From contig NZ_CP039383.2 in the NCBI RefSeq assembly GCF_004803715.2, positions 2,852,001 through 2,916,000 of the forward strand: 64,000 nucleotides of DNA, read 5' to 3'. Position 1 is the first letter of the stretch. Each line of letters opens with the position of its first letter. The DNA comes from Luteimonas yindakuii. Lineage in GTDB: Bacteria > Pseudomonadota > Gammaproteobacteria > Xanthomonadales > Xanthomonadaceae. Positions 21,158-30,645 of this stretch are shown here, piece after piece. Under the pieces are notes generated by a model. The model worked only from the letters and a program-made list of their open reading frames with translations, was not told where the DNA came from and did not search any database. A program made the position numbers and the translations under genes.

Positions 21158-21902
21158 CCGTTGCGGCCGCCACCCGTGGCTGCGGCGGCAGCGCCTGCGT
21201 CGCCATGGCACAGCGCAGCCAGCGCCGCGCCGTCATGCGCCGGCGTCGCCGCGCGCGCGGCGGGGTGGCCAGCAGGGTGCGCTGGATGTCTCCGTCCACC
21301 GGGCGGGTCTCGATGCAGCGCAGCTCGGCGCCGCGGCCGTACAGCGCGACCTCGCGCACGCGCGCGGCCAGCGCCGCATCCTTCGGCGCCATGGTCAGGA
21401 TCCAGCGCTCGCGCACGCCCTGGCTGCGCACCGTGTAATGCCGTTCCAGCGCGACGCGGTCGCCACCGAGCAGTGCGCCGAAGCTCGCCTGCAACGCCGC
21501 GAGTTCGGGCGCACGGGTGAGCTTGAACCGGCGCGGGGCGCGGCCTTCGCGGGCGATGGTGGCCTGGTCGCCACGGATCGTGGTGGTTTCGCGGTACGGC
21601 GACTGCACCTCGCGCACGAGGGTGGCGTCGTCCGGGCGCTGGTATTCGCCGCTCACCCGCAACGGCGCCTTCAGCATCGGCGAATCGCGCACTTCGAGGA
21701 ACGACGTGCTCACCGGCGCCGGCCGAGCGATGCGTTCCAGGATCCAGCCCGCCTCGACGGCCGGGCGTTCAGTCGCCGCCGGCTGCGCGAGGACCGAGTA
21801 CGGCAGCAGCGCGCACAGCGCGATCGCCGCCCATGCCGGCAGACGCCGGCCCGGGCGCATGCACAGGACCCGCCTCTTCGGCGGAAGGATCGACGCCATC
21901 AT
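21060..21902 (-). CDS. LolA-like outer-membrane carrier, C-terminal frame probably shifted
   Basis: A periplasmic carrier with a signal peptide (WAAIALCALLPYSVLAQ) and a LolA-type body: LEVRDSPMLKAPLRVSGEY, REVQSPYRETTTI and WILTMAPKDAALAARV. As read, the frame runs to 21060, 280 residues, with an Arg-rich tail inside the exporter gene. If one C is restored in the C-run at 21262-21265, the frame becomes TPAARAATPAHDGAALAALC and stops at 21154, overlapping the exporter ATG as ATGA. That ending fits a family of about 200 residues much better. GGGAG 7 bp before 21902 supports that start; 21860 is the alternative with a shorter N-region. Role: pigment transfer to the outer membrane. Confidence 0.75.
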   Translation of the reverse strand: MMASILPPKRRVLCMRPGRRLPAWAAIALCALLPYSVLAQPAATERPAVEAGWILERIARPAPVSTSFLEVRDSPMLKAPLRVSGEYQRPDDATLVREVQSPYRETTTIRGDQATIAREGRAPRRFKLTRAPELAALQASFGALLGGDRVALERHYTVRSQGVRERWILTMAPKDAALAARVREVALYGRGAELRCIETRPVDGDIQRTLLATPPRARRRRRMTARRWLRCAMATQALPPQPRVAAATDEACNAVDAGAAVGGAAGGAWSVGGAAARDLR

Positions 21903-22800
21903 CGCCACGCTCCCAGAAATCGTAGAAGTTGAACCAGTTGTAGGGCGCATCGCGCACGCGATCTTCCAGCTGCGCGGCATAACGCGTGATGAGCGCCGGC
22001 AAGGCGGTCGCGCGTTCGCGACGGGCGAGCTGGATGCCGTCGCTAAAGGATTCGAACACCAGATCGTAGCGGTTGCCGCCGCGGTACAGGCCGAAGGCCA
22101 GCACCACCGGGATCTTCAGCACCGCGGCGATCAGCCACGGCGCCATCGGGAAACGCGCCGGCGCACCGAGGAACGGCACGCTTGCCGATGGCTCGCCCGG
22201 CTGGGCGCGGTCGGCCAGCAGCGCGATCATCGCGCCCTGCGCCGCGGCCTCCTGGATCGCCAGCATGATCGCCGGGCCGTCCTGGCCGGCATCGATCACC
22301 GTTGCCGCGATCTCCGGATTGATCTGCTCCAGCAGCGCGGTGACGCTGGCACTGTGGGCACGGTCGAGCACCACCCGGATCGGGACATCCGGACGTTGCC
22401 GCGACAGCACCCGCAGCACCTCGAAACTGCCCAGGTGCGAGCCGAACAGCAGCACCCCGCGCCCGCCATCGATATGGCGGTGCAATGCATCGAGGCCGTG
22501 GGTGCGCACGTCGAAGCGGCGCATGTCCTCGCTGAGCAGGAACAGGCGGTCGAGGATGGTCTGCGAAAAGGTGTGGATGTGGCGGAACACCTCGCCGGTG
22601 GTGGCCGGACGTCCGTGCAGGCGCGACAGATAGGCGCGCGAGTCGCGACGTTCTTCCGGACGCCGCCACATGAAGTACAGCGATACCGGATACAGGACCG
22701 CGCGTGCGAATCCGCGGCCGCCGTAACGCCCGATCACGCTGATCGCGGCAACCGCCCAGCGCGCGCCGGCCTCGCGGCGCCACTTCCACTGCGCGCTCAC
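21769..22800 (-). CDS. LpxL/HtrB-like lysophospholipid acyltransferase
   Basis: A 343-residue enzyme with an N-terminal membrane-associated region (ISVIGRYGGRGFARAVLYPVSLYFM) and the acyltransferase motif FGSHLGSFEVLR, in which His and Glu would form the catalytic pair. LLADRAQPGEPSASVPFLGAPARFP and NWFNFYDFW follow in the usual order. It is expected to pass the aryl-polyene acyl chain from ACP to a lipid or sugar acceptor at the inner membrane. The GTG at 22800 overlaps the preceding stop (GTGA). The last 40 residues overlap the LolA-like signal-peptide region in another frame by 92-134 bp, longer than other overlaps here. Confidence 0.87.
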   Translation of the reverse strand: MSAQWKWRREAGARWAVAAISVIGRYGGRGFARAVLYPVSLYFMWRRPEERRDSRAYLSRLHGRPATTGEVFRHIHTFSQTILDRLFLLSEDMRRFDVRTHGLDALHRHIDGGRGVLLFGSHLGSFEVLRVLSRQRPDVPIRVVLDRAHSASVTALLEQINPEIAATVIDAGQDGPAIMLAIQEAAAQGAMIALLADRAQPGEPSASVPFLGAPARFPMAPWLIAAVLKIPVVLAFGLYRGGNRYDLVFESFSDGIQLARRERATALPALITRYAAQLEDRVRDAPYNWFNFYDFWERGDDGVDPSAEEAGPVHAPGPASAGMGGDRAVRAAAVLGPRAAGGD

Positions 22801-23093
22801 GCCACGGCCGCCGCGTCGTCGACGATCTCGCCGGAGGCCAGCAGCACGTCGTCGCGGGTGACGCGGAAACGCCAGCGACCCGGGGCGGGCACGTCGAGCG
22901 CGACGTGTGCGCACTGTCCGGGCAGCAGCGGCTGCAGGAACTTCACCTGCGGCAGGCGCAGCGCGCGCGGCGCCGCGCCGGTGGCCTCGACGGCCTCCAG
23001 CACGCGCTCGAGCAGGAGCACGCCGGGAACCACGGGATTGCCGGGAAAATGGCCGGGGAGGCTGGGATGGTCAGGCGCGATTTCGAACTGCAT
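22797..23093 (-). CDS. FabZ/ApeI-like 3-hydroxyacyl-ACP dehydratase
   Basis: A 98-residue hot-dog protein with HPSLPGHFPGNPVVPGVLLLE, the FabZ-type motif in which the His of GHFP is catalytic, then VKFLQPLLPGQ. It is shorter than FabZ (about 140-150) but matches the small ApeI dehydratases of pigment loci. It overlaps the acyltransferase by GTGA and follows the PlsC-like gene after 84 bp. It would act with the second dehydratase on alternating rounds or chain lengths; the division of work cannot be inferred. Confidence 0.87.
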   Translation of the reverse strand: MQFEIAPDHPSLPGHFPGNPVVPGVLLLERVLEAVEATGAAPRALRLPQVKFLQPLLPGQCAHVALDVPAPGRWRFRVTRDDVLLASGEIVDDAAAVA

Positions 23094-23177
23094 GGTCGTT
23101 CCGGCACGCCCCCCTGGCGCGGCTGGTGAAAAGCGGCCAGAGGATACCGGATCGGCGCGGAGCGACCGGCGCGCTGT

Positions 23178-23933
23178 TCAGCTGCGACGCTGCAGCAGGG
23201 CCAGCACCTGCGCGCGGGCCTCGTGCGCAAGCGCCTGGCGGTCGCGATCCGCGACCGCGATCGGCGTGCCGATGCGGACCCGGATCGTGCCCGGGCGCAC
23301 GCGGAAGAAGCCGGTCGGCGGCAGCACGGCGCCGGTGCCTTCCAGCGCCACCGGCAGCACGTCCACGCCTGCCGCCAGCGCGGTCTGGAACGCGCCGGGC
23401 TTGAACTCGCCCACGCTGCGGTCGCGACTGCGCGTGCCCTCGGGGAAGATGCACAGGGTGGCGCCATCGCGGACCAGTTCGGCCGAACGCCGCAGGCTGG
23501 CGCTCGCGGCGCGGCGGTTGTCGCGCGGGATGAACACCATGCCCATGGCCCGCGCGTACCAGCCAACGAAGGGCACGCGGGTCATCTCGTGCTTCAGCAG
23601 GAAGTGCAGCGGCACCGGCACCGCGCGGAACAACGCGCAGATGTCGATCACCGACTGGTGGTTGGCGACCAGCACGTAGCGGCGCGACCAGTCCACGCCA
23701 TCGGCGCCTTCCACCTCGAAGCGCGCGCCCGCGCCCCACATCAGTCCGGGCGCCCAGCACCACGAGGCCATGCGCAAGGGCAGGCGCCGGCGTCCGCCGG
23801 TGAACACCCACAGCAGCAGCGCGATCGTGATCAACCCCGCCGTCCACGCCAGGGTGAAGCCGAACTGCACGGCATTCGCCGCAGCCCAGGCCAGCCGCTG
23901 CATACGCGCCGGGCCGAATTCGATGGAGTCCAT
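23178..23933 (-). CDS. 1-acyl-sn-glycerol-3-phosphate acyltransferase (PlsC-like)
   Basis: A 251-residue acyltransferase with two hydrophobic segments (about 17-45). The catalytic NHQSVID (H-x4-D) lies near residue 90, the acceptor-binding FIPRDNR and FPEGTRSR follow. PlsC acylates lysophosphatidic acid; inside pigment loci a PlsC-like enzyme is thought to place the polyene chain on a glycerol-type lipid. Starts at 23969, 23933 and 23903 are in frame; 23933 is taken because it keeps the N-terminal membrane helix without the extra basic stretch. No strong ribosome site is seen. Confidence 0.88.
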   Translation of the reverse strand: MDSIEFGPARMQRLAWAAANAVQFGFTLAWTAGLITIALLLWVFTGGRRRLPLRMASWCWAPGLMWGAGARFEVEGADGVDWSRRYVLVANHQSVIDICALFRAVPVPLHFLLKHEMTRVPFVGWYARAMGMVFIPRDNRRAASASLRRSAELVRDGATLCIFPEGTRSRDRSVGEFKPGAFQTALAAGVDVLPVALEGTGAVLPPTGFFRVRPGTIRVRIGTPIAVADRDRQALAHEARAQVLALLQRRS

Positions 23934-23993
23934 TCGCTGATTCACGCGCGCAGCATACCGTGCGTGCACCGCAGCGTCCGCGCGCGCGGCGCC

Positions 23994-24677
23994 TCAGCGC
24001 AGCAGGTCGCGCCAGAACGCAGGTCCAAGTCCGCCCATCCGGCGCAGGAAATCCGCAAAGCTCGTGTAACGGTTCGGAAACCGCCGGCTGCGCCAGGCGT
24101 ATTCGCCGATGAAGGCGCCGCCGACGATGCCGTAGTTGGCCAGGTTGGCGAACCACGACCACTGGGTGCGGGTGATCGACACCGGTGGCGTGACGCCCAG
24201 CGAGGCGAGCAGGCCGTCCGGCGTGGCAATGGCGGCGAGACCCAGGTTGAGCAGCGCCAGCAGCACCAGCAACACGGCCCAGAACGCGGTCAGCGCACGC
24301 GTATAGGCGATCAGCTCCGGTGCCAGCGGAGCATCCGGTCCACCTTCAAGCGCGAGCACGATGCGGGTGATCAACGGCGTGCGGCCATGTCGCAGCGTGC
24401 GTCCGAACATCCAGGCGATCAGCAGCACGAACGCCACCGGCACCAGCAGCAGCGGCACGCCGGCATGGCCGGCCCCATACAACCAGAAGGCCGCGCCCAC
24501 CAGCAGCGGCAGCACCAGCCATGACCACGCGCGACGTGCGGCGATCGGTGCGGCCAGCAGCATCGCCACCAGCGCCAGCAGCGCGGCCAGCGACAGCACG
24601 TCGCTGCGCCACGCCGCGGCGAGGTGTGCGAGCACGCCATAGGCCAGCGCCAGCGCGATTTCAACGATCAGCAGCAT
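23994..24677 (-). CDS. COG4648-type integral membrane protein of aryl polyene loci
   Basis: A 227-residue protein with six hydrophobic segments (for example LLIVEIALALAYGVLAHLAA, LLALVAMLLAAPIA, WLVLPLLVGAAFWLYG) and a soluble tail with WSWFANLANYGIVGGAFIGEYAWR. Proteins of this kind (ApeG type) regularly accompany aryl polyene synthases beside the ACP and ligase genes, but their biochemical task is not known. It sits between the ACP and PlsC-like genes on the same strand. The assignment comes from the membrane profile, C-terminal pattern and position. Confidence 0.8.
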   Translation of the reverse strand: MLLIVEIALALAYGVLAHLAAAWRSDVLSLAALLALVAMLLAAPIAARRAWSWLVLPLLVGAAFWLYGAGHAGVPLLLVPVAFVLLIAWMFGRTLRHGRTPLITRIVLALEGGPDAPLAPELIAYTRALTAFWAVLLVLLALLNLGLAAIATPDGLLASLGVTPPVSITRTQWSWFANLANYGIVGGAFIGEYAWRSRRFPNRYTSFADFLRRMGGLGPAFWRDLLR

Positions 24678-24783
24678 GCGGCAGCGCCGTGCGGAGTCAT
24701 GGGCGCGGGGCGCTCGGCATCGGGTCAGTGGGGTCGAGGTGGCGCACGACTACCCAGCCGACACCGGATGCTGTGTCCGGCGA

Positions 24784-25080
24784 TCAGGCGGCGCGGTTTG
24801 CTTCGATATGCGCCGACAGCGCGCGCAGCGAGGCGAAGATGCGGCGGTTGTCGTCGTTGTCGGAACGCAGCTGGAAGCCGTAGCGCTTGCTGATCGCCAG
24901 CGCGAGTTCCAGTGCGTCGATCGAATCGAGGCCGAGCCCGGCATTGAACAGCGGCGCCTCGGGATCGATGTCGGCCGCGGCCACGTCCTCGAGGTTGAGC
25001 GCCTCGACCAGAAGTTCGGCGAGTTCCTGCTCTGCGGGGGTCTGGGAGGCGGAGGTCTGGCTGGACATGCGGGTTTCCAT
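24784..25080 (-). CDS. acyl carrier protein
   Basis: A 98-residue acidic four-helix carrier. Ser53 in GLGLDSIDALEL is the 4'-phosphopantetheine site, preceded by EALNLEDVAAADIDP, a normal helix-1 pattern. It would hold the aryl starter and growing chain, being charged by the ligase at 34802-36172 and activated by the transferase at 36259-36894. Only one ACP gene is visible, whereas many aryl polyene clusters have two. The ATG at 25080 is used; an ATG at 25068 is equally possible. It is first in the minus-strand pigment series, divergent from the second halogenase-like gene. Confidence 0.92.
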   Translation of the reverse strand: METRMSSQTSASQTPAEQELAELLVEALNLEDVAAADIDPEAPLFNAGLGLDSIDALELALAISKRYGFQLRSDNDDNRRIFASLRALSAHIEANRAA

Positions 25081-25164
25081 GGCTGGACTGGAGGACGGGC
25101 CGATCGCCGCGCCGCGCTATGATGCGCGCCCGGAATGATGGCATGGGCCGGCACCCGCCGCGAG

Positions 25165-26520
25165 ATGACAGACCCCAACAGGAACGAAACCGCGGCGCCG
25201 GCACTGCTGGAGACCGATGTGCTGGTGATTGGCGGCGGGCCTGCCGGCAGCACCGTAGCGACCCTGCTTGCACGCCGCGGCTGGCGGGTGACGATGCTCG
25301 AGAAGGACGCCCACCCGCGCTTCCATATCGGCGAATCGCTGCTGCCGATGAACATGCCGATCCTCGAACGCCTCGGCGTGCTGGAGCAGGTGCGCGCGAT
25401 CGGCGTGCTCAAGACCGGTGCCGATTTCCCGGTTGGCGGTGATCCCAAGCGGATCAACATGTTCCGTTTCTCGCGTGCGCTCGAACCCAAGGCCGACTAC
25501 GCCTTCCAGGTGCGGCGTTCCGAATTCGACCAGCTGCTGTTCGAGCACGCACGCGCCAACGGCGTCGACGCGCGCGAACAGGTCAAGGTGGAGGCGCTGG
25601 AACACGACGCATCCGGCCGCCCGTCGCATGCGCTGGCGCGCGACGGCGCAGGCAACGCGCTGCGGGTGGGCTTCCGTTACCTGGTCGACGCCAGCGGCCG
25701 CGACACCTTCCTCGGCAACCGGCTCAAGCTCAAGCAGCGCAACCGCGGGCACCAGTCGGCGGCGCTGTTCAGCCACTTCCGCGGGGTCGAGCGGCGCCCC
25801 GGCGACGATGCCGGCAACATCACCATCGACCGCTTCGAACATGGCTGGTACTGGCTGATCCCGCTGCGCGACGACGTCATGAGCGTGGGCGCGGTGTGCT
25901 CGCCGGCGTACCTGAAGCAGCGCCGCGGCGACAACGCCGGCTTTCTGATGCAGACGCTGGCCGCGCGCCCGTCGGTGATGGCGCGCATGCAGGGCGCCGA
26001 ACGCGTGGCGCCGGTGCACGCCACCGGCAACTATTCCTACCGCTGCACGCGCATGCACGGGCCCGGCTGGCTGATGGTCGGCGATGCCTACGCCTTCATC
26101 GACCCGATCTTCTCCTCCGGCGTGTTCCTGGCGATGGACGCCGGCGAGCGCGCCGCCGAGGTCGTCGACGGCGCGCTGCGCGACCCGTCACGCGAGGCGT
26201 CGCTGCAGAAGGCGATGGCGCGGCGCGCCGATCGCGGGCTGCGGCATTTCTCCTGGTTCATCCACCGCTTCACCACCCCGGTGATGCAGCGACTGTTCGC
26301 CACCCCGCGCAACGACTTCCAGATGGAGCAGGCGGTGATCTCGATGCTCGCCGGCGACGTCTTCGACAACCGCCCGGTGCGCCTGCGCCTGTACCTGTTC
26401 CGGCTGCTCTACCTCGCCAACGCGGTGGCGATCGCGCCGCAGGCACTGCGCGGCTGGCGCCAGCGCCTGCGCCGCGGCGACGTGTTCACCGGCGACACCC
26501 TGCAGGAGGGCAATCCGTGA
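25165..26520 (+). CDS. flavin-dependent halogenase-like monooxygenase (second of two)
   Basis: A 451-residue FAD protein with GGGPAGST at residues 23-30 and RFHIGESLLP at 52-61. Lys83 in VLKTGADF matches the conserved lysine of phenolic flavin halogenases, and the W-x-W-x-I-P hallmark is GWYWLIPL. GDAYAFIDPIFSSG closes the FAD site. The GESLLP form places it nearer the carrier-bound phenol halogenases than the tryptophan type. It could halogenate or hydroxylate the hydroxybenzoyl starter on ACP. ATG at 25165 is preferred over 25135, which lacks a ribosome site. A GTGA overlap couples it to xanB2. Confidence 0.88.
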   Translation: MTDPNRNETAAPALLETDVLVIGGGPAGSTVATLLARRGWRVTMLEKDAHPRFHIGESLLPMNMPILERLGVLEQVRAIGVLKTGADFPVGGDPKRINMFRFSRALEPKADYAFQVRRSEFDQLLFEHARANGVDAREQVKVEALEHDASGRPSHALARDGAGNALRVGFRYLVDASGRDTFLGNRLKLKQRNRGHQSAALFSHFRGVERRPGDDAGNITIDRFEHGWYWLIPLRDDVMSVGAVCSPAYLKQRRGDNAGFLMQTLAARPSVMARMQGAERVAPVHATGNYSYRCTRMHGPGWLMVGDAYAFIDPIFSSGVFLAMDAGERAAEVVDGALRDPSREASLQKAMARRADRGLRHFSWFIHRFTTPVMQRLFATPRNDFQMEQAVISMLAGDVFDNRPVRLRLYLFRLLYLANAVAIAPQALRGWRQRLRRGDVFTGDTLQEGNP

Positions 26521-27509
26521 GCCATCCATTGCCTTCCGTCTCCGACGATGTCGCGCGCCTGCGCGTCGACTACGTCGATGCCGGGATCGGGCACCTTGAC
26601 GATGACGTGCTGGCCGCTTTCGTGTTCGGCCATGCAACCCCGGCGGGCAGCGACCCGCGCGTGCTGCGGGTGCCGCTGGCACCGTTCGGCGACAGCCCGG
26701 CCGAAATCTGGCGCGTGGCCGGGCCGGTCCGCCACGGCGTGGACGGCGCGATCCGCTGGGCGGCCGACGACCACCTCGCGTTCGGGGTGATCGAGCTTGC
26801 CGAAGGCGACGACGGCATCGAGGCCGCGGCTCGGCGCGCGTATGCAGCGCTGGTCGAACACGTCGGCTCCAGCGCGATGCCGCACCTGCTGCGGATCTGG
26901 AACTACTTCGACGCCATCACCCTGGGCGAAGGCGATGCGGAGCGCTACCGGCGCTTCTGCGTGGGCCGCGCCGAAGGCCTGGGTGCGTTCGACCTCGGGC
27001 GGCTGCCGGCGGCGACCGCGATCGGCCGCTGCGATGGCGAGCGCGTGCTGCAGGTGTACTGGTTGAGTGCGCGCGAGCCGGGCATCCCGGTGGAGAATCC
27101 GCGCCAGGTCAGCGCCTACCGTTACCCGCGCCAGTACGGGCCGCAGCCGCCGAGTTTCGCGCGCGCGATGCTGCCGGCCGACGGCCATGTGATGCCGCTG
27201 CTGCTGTCGGGCACCGCGGCGGTGGTGGGGCATGCCTCGCAGCACGATGGCGAGCTGCTGGCGCAGATCGAGGAAACATTCGCCAACTTCGACGCCCTGC
27301 TCGACAACGCCCGCCGGCACCGGCCCGGGCTGCCGGCGGCATTCGGGCCCGGCACGCGGCTCAAGGTGTACGTGCGCGACCGTGCCGACCTGCCGCTGGT
27401 GGCCGACGCCCTGCAGCAGCGCTTCGGCGACCGGGTGCCGCGGGTGATCGTGCATGCGGCGGTGTGCCGGCGCGAGCTGGCGGTGGAAATCGACGGCGTA
27501 CACGGCTGA
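26517..27509 (+). CDS. xanB2: chorismatase XanB2 (3-/4-hydroxybenzoate synthase)
   Basis: A 330-residue FkbO/Hyg5/XanB2-family chorismatase. Telling segments are MPHLLRIWNYFDAITLGEGD, FCVGRAEGLG, NPRQVSAYRYPRQYGP and MLPLLLSGTAAVVGHASQH-like sequence (here MPLLLSGTAAVVGH), followed by IEETFANFDALL. In Xanthomonas campestris XanB2 splits chorismate to 3-hydroxybenzoate, the xanthomonadin starter, and 4-hydroxybenzoate for ubiquinone. The GTG start is marked by GGAGGG and overlaps the upstream stop (GTGA), so it is translated with the halogenase-like gene. This gene is the best single argument that the locus makes a xanthomonadin-type pigment. Confidence 0.93.
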   Translation: MSHPLPSVSDDVARLRVDYVDAGIGHLDDDVLAAFVFGHATPAGSDPRVLRVPLAPFGDSPAEIWRVAGPVRHGVDGAIRWAADDHLAFGVIELAEGDDGIEAAARRAYAALVEHVGSSAMPHLLRIWNYFDAITLGEGDAERYRRFCVGRAEGLGAFDLGRLPAATAIGRCDGERVLQVYWLSAREPGIPVENPRQVSAYRYPRQYGPQPPSFARAMLPADGHVMPLLLSGTAAVVGHASQHDGELLAQIEETFANFDALLDNARRHRPGLPAAFGPGTRLKVYVRDRADLPLVADALQQRFGDRVPRVIVHAAVCRRELAVEIDGVHG

Positions 27510-27563
27510 GCGATCGCTGCGGGCGCACCTGCGCCGGCCCACGGCCCTTCAGCAGCCGCGCGC

Positions 27564-28565
<1,002 letters not shown>

Positions 28566-28673
28566 TCGCACAGCTGTCGGCCGGCTCTTCCCGCGCGTTC
28601 CGTTCGCCGGGAGTAGACTCGACCGGGCGCTGCCATGCAGCAGCCGGTGACTCTCCCACGTGACGAGGAACCC

Positions 28674-29543
28674 ATGAGCCCCGCCGACGCAGACGCCTAT
28701 CCCAGCCCGCGCTATGCCGTATTCGGCCAGCCGGTCAGCCATTCCCTCTCGCCCGCCATCCATGCCGCCTTCGGCCGCGCGCTGTCGATCCCGCTGCGCT
28801 ACGAGGCCATCGAGGCCGCGCCCGCGGACTTCGCCGACGCGCTGGCGGCATTCGCCGCCGGTGGTGGTCGCGGCGGCAACGTCACCCTGCCGCTGAAGGA
28901 GCTTGCCGTCCCGCTGTGCGCAAGCCTCGGCGACAGCGCGCGCCGCGCCGGCGCGGTCAACACGCTGGTCCGCCGCGGCGACGGCTGGCATGGCGAGAAC
29001 ACCGATGGCCGCGGCCTGGTGCGCGACCTCACCGATCGCGCCGGGCTCGACCTGCGCGCGCGCCGCACCCTGCTGATCGGTGCCGGCGGCGCCGCCCGCG
29101 GGGTGGCACCGGCCCTGCTGGATGCCGGCATCGGCGATCTCTACATCGTCAACCGTACCGGCGGCCGCGCCGATGCGCTGGCCGATGCACTCGGCCAGCC
29201 CGGGCGCGTGCACCCGCGCTATCTCGACGATGCCGGCAAGCTCGGCGAGTTCGACCTCGTCATCAATGCGACGTCCGCCGGCCGCGGCAGTGGCCTGCCG
29301 ATACTGCCGCGCAGCGTGCTCGCCCACCGCGCGGTGGCGGTGGACCTCAACTACGGCGAGGTCGCGGTGCGCTTTCTTTCCTGGGCGCGGGCCGCGGGCG
29401 CGCACGACGTGGTGGATGGCCTCGGCATGCTGGTGGAACAGGCCGCCGAGGGCTTCGCGCTCTGGCATGGCGTGCGCCCGGACACCGACGAGGTGTACCG
29501 GCAGTTGCGTTCGCGCAACGCGCTGCTGGTCACCGCGGACTGA
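28674..29543 (+). CDS. aroE: shikimate dehydrogenase
   Basis: A 289-residue NADP enzyme reducing 3-dehydroshikimate to shikimate, on the way to chorismate. Visible are the shikimate-binding SHSLSP, the catalytic Lys in [10 protein letters not shown], Asp in GENTDGRG, and the nucleotide-binding GAGGAARGV. The start at 28674 is chosen because GAGGA lies 6 bp upstream; the in-frame ATG at 28635 adds residues with no ribosome site. Its place next to xanB2 and hemB may help supply chorismate for the pigment, though it also serves aromatic amino acids. Confidence 0.95.
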   Translation: MSPADADAYPSPRYAVFGQPVSHSLSPAIHAAFGRALSIPLRYEAIEAAPADFADALAAFAAGGGRGGNVTLPLKELAVPLCASLGDSARRAGAVNTLVRRGDGWHGENTDGRGLVRDLTDRAGLDLRARRTLLIGAGGAARGVAPALLDAGIGDLYIVNRTGGRADALADALGQPGRVHPRYLDDAGKLGEFDLVINATSAGRGSGLPILPRSVLAHRAVAVDLNYGEVAVRFLSWARAAGAHDVVDGLGMLVEQAAEGFALWHGVRPDTDEVYRQLRSRNALLVTAD

Positions 29544-29548
29544 TCACC

Positions 29549-29803
29549 ATGCATTGCCGCGACCACTGCGGCGCCTGCTGCATCGCACCGTCGATCAGCT
29601 CGCCGATCCCGGGCATGCCGCATGGCAAGCCCGCTGGCGTGGCCTGCGTGCAGCTCGACGAGCAGCTGGGCTGCCGGTTGTTCCGCGACCCGCGCCGCCC
29701 GGCGGTCTGCGGTTCGCTGCGGCCGTCGGATGCGATGTGCGGCGGCGGTCGCAGGCAGGCGCTGGAGATGCTGCTCGCACTGGAAGCGGCGACCGCGCCC
29801 TAG
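29549..29803 (+). CDS. YkgJ-family cysteine-cluster protein
   Basis: An 84-residue protein starting 5 bp after aroE. Cysteines in [11 protein letters not shown], the later VACVQL, GCRLF and [14 protein letters not shown] form the YkgJ/CxxCxxCC zinc- or iron-binding pattern. Members are small soluble proteins of unknown function, and none is proven here. The close spacing suggests co-transcription with aroE. Length and cysteine spacing are normal for the short bacterial forms. Confidence 0.82.
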   Translation: MHCRDHCGACCIAPSISSPIPGMPHGKPAGVACVQLDEQLGCRLFRDPRRPAVCGSLRPSDAMCGGGRRQALEMLLALEAATAP

Positions 29804-29902
29804 GCCCCGGCCTGCCGGGACCGGCAACCGCGGCCGCGGCCCCGTCCCTGCGCACGCAGTCCGCGAGGCGCCGCGCGTACCCGGGCCACGACCCCTGCAG
29901 TA

Positions 29903-30445
29903 TCAGGGAGTCGCCGCGCGCAGGTACTCGTCCTTCAACCGCACGTAGTGGACCGCGCTGTAGCGCAGGCCTTCGATCTGCGCATCGGTGAGCATGCGCA
30001 CCGGGCGTGCGGGATTGCCCACCCACAGCTCGCCATCGCCGACCACCTTGCCCGGCGGTACCAGCGCGCCGGCGCCGATCATCGCGTGGTCGCCCACGCG
30101 CACGCCGTCGAGCAGGATCGCGCCCATGCCGATCAGCGAGGCGTTGCCGATCGTGCAGGCGTGGATGATCGCCTTGTGGCCGATGGTGACGTCCTCGCCG
30201 ATCACGGTGGCGAAGCCGCCGAGCCTGGCGTGCGGGCCATCATGGCTGACGTGGATCACGCTGCCGTCCTGCACGCTGGTGCGCGCGCCGATGCGCACGA
30301 AGTTGACGTCGCCGCGGATCACCGTGCCCGGCCACACCGACACGTCATCGCCCAGTTCGACATCGCCGATCACGGTGGCGGCGGGATCGACGTACACGCG
30401 TGCGCCGAGGCGTGGGTGGCGGTCGCGGTAGGGACGCAGATGCAT
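29903..30445 (-). CDS. gamma-carbonic anhydrase family protein (YrdA-like)
   Basis: A 180-residue left-handed beta-helix protein built from hexapeptide repeats (for example VIGDVELGDDVSVWPGTVIRG). The metal-binding histidines of the gamma-CA family are matched by His in HVSHDG and the pair in IGHKAIIHACTIG. The C-terminal helix packs the trimer. YrdA/PaaY-like proteins may hydrate CO2 or act as thioester hydrolases; activity is not proven from sequence. The start at 30445 gives the usual length. The gene is convergent with the YkgJ gene and divergent from xthA. Confidence 0.92.
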   Translation of the reverse strand: MHLRPYRDRHPRLGARVYVDPAATVIGDVELGDDVSVWPGTVIRGDVNFVRIGARTSVQDGSVIHVSHDGPHARLGGFATVIGEDVTIGHKAIIHACTIGNASLIGMGAILLDGVRVGDHAMIGAGALVPPGKVVGDGELWVGNPARPVRMLTDAQIEGLRYSAVHYVRLKDEYLRAATP

Positions 30446-30645
30446 GGCGGCACGCTTGCGGATGGGGGCCGCAGGATAACGCGGTGGTCGCGCCCACGGC
30501 GGCGTCGCGTTGCTCGGCGCGGGTGCAGTGCCGTGCCCGGCCGCAGTCACCCCGCCTGCTGCAGCGTGCGCAGCACCGACGGCAACAGCCGGAACTGCAG
30601 ACGGGTCTTTCCTACAATGGCCGCGGACCGCCGAGGACATCGCCC

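Noticed and set aside
18680..21520. 946-residue plus-strand open frame rich in Arg, Gln and His
   Set aside because: Low-complexity shadow of the MMPL exporter and dehydratase on the opposite strand; no domain or ribosome site.
30446..30645. Tail of a minus-strand gene reading LPSVLRTLQQAG before its stop
   Set aside because: The frame continues only as antisense of xthA with no start or domain, so it is probably accidental.
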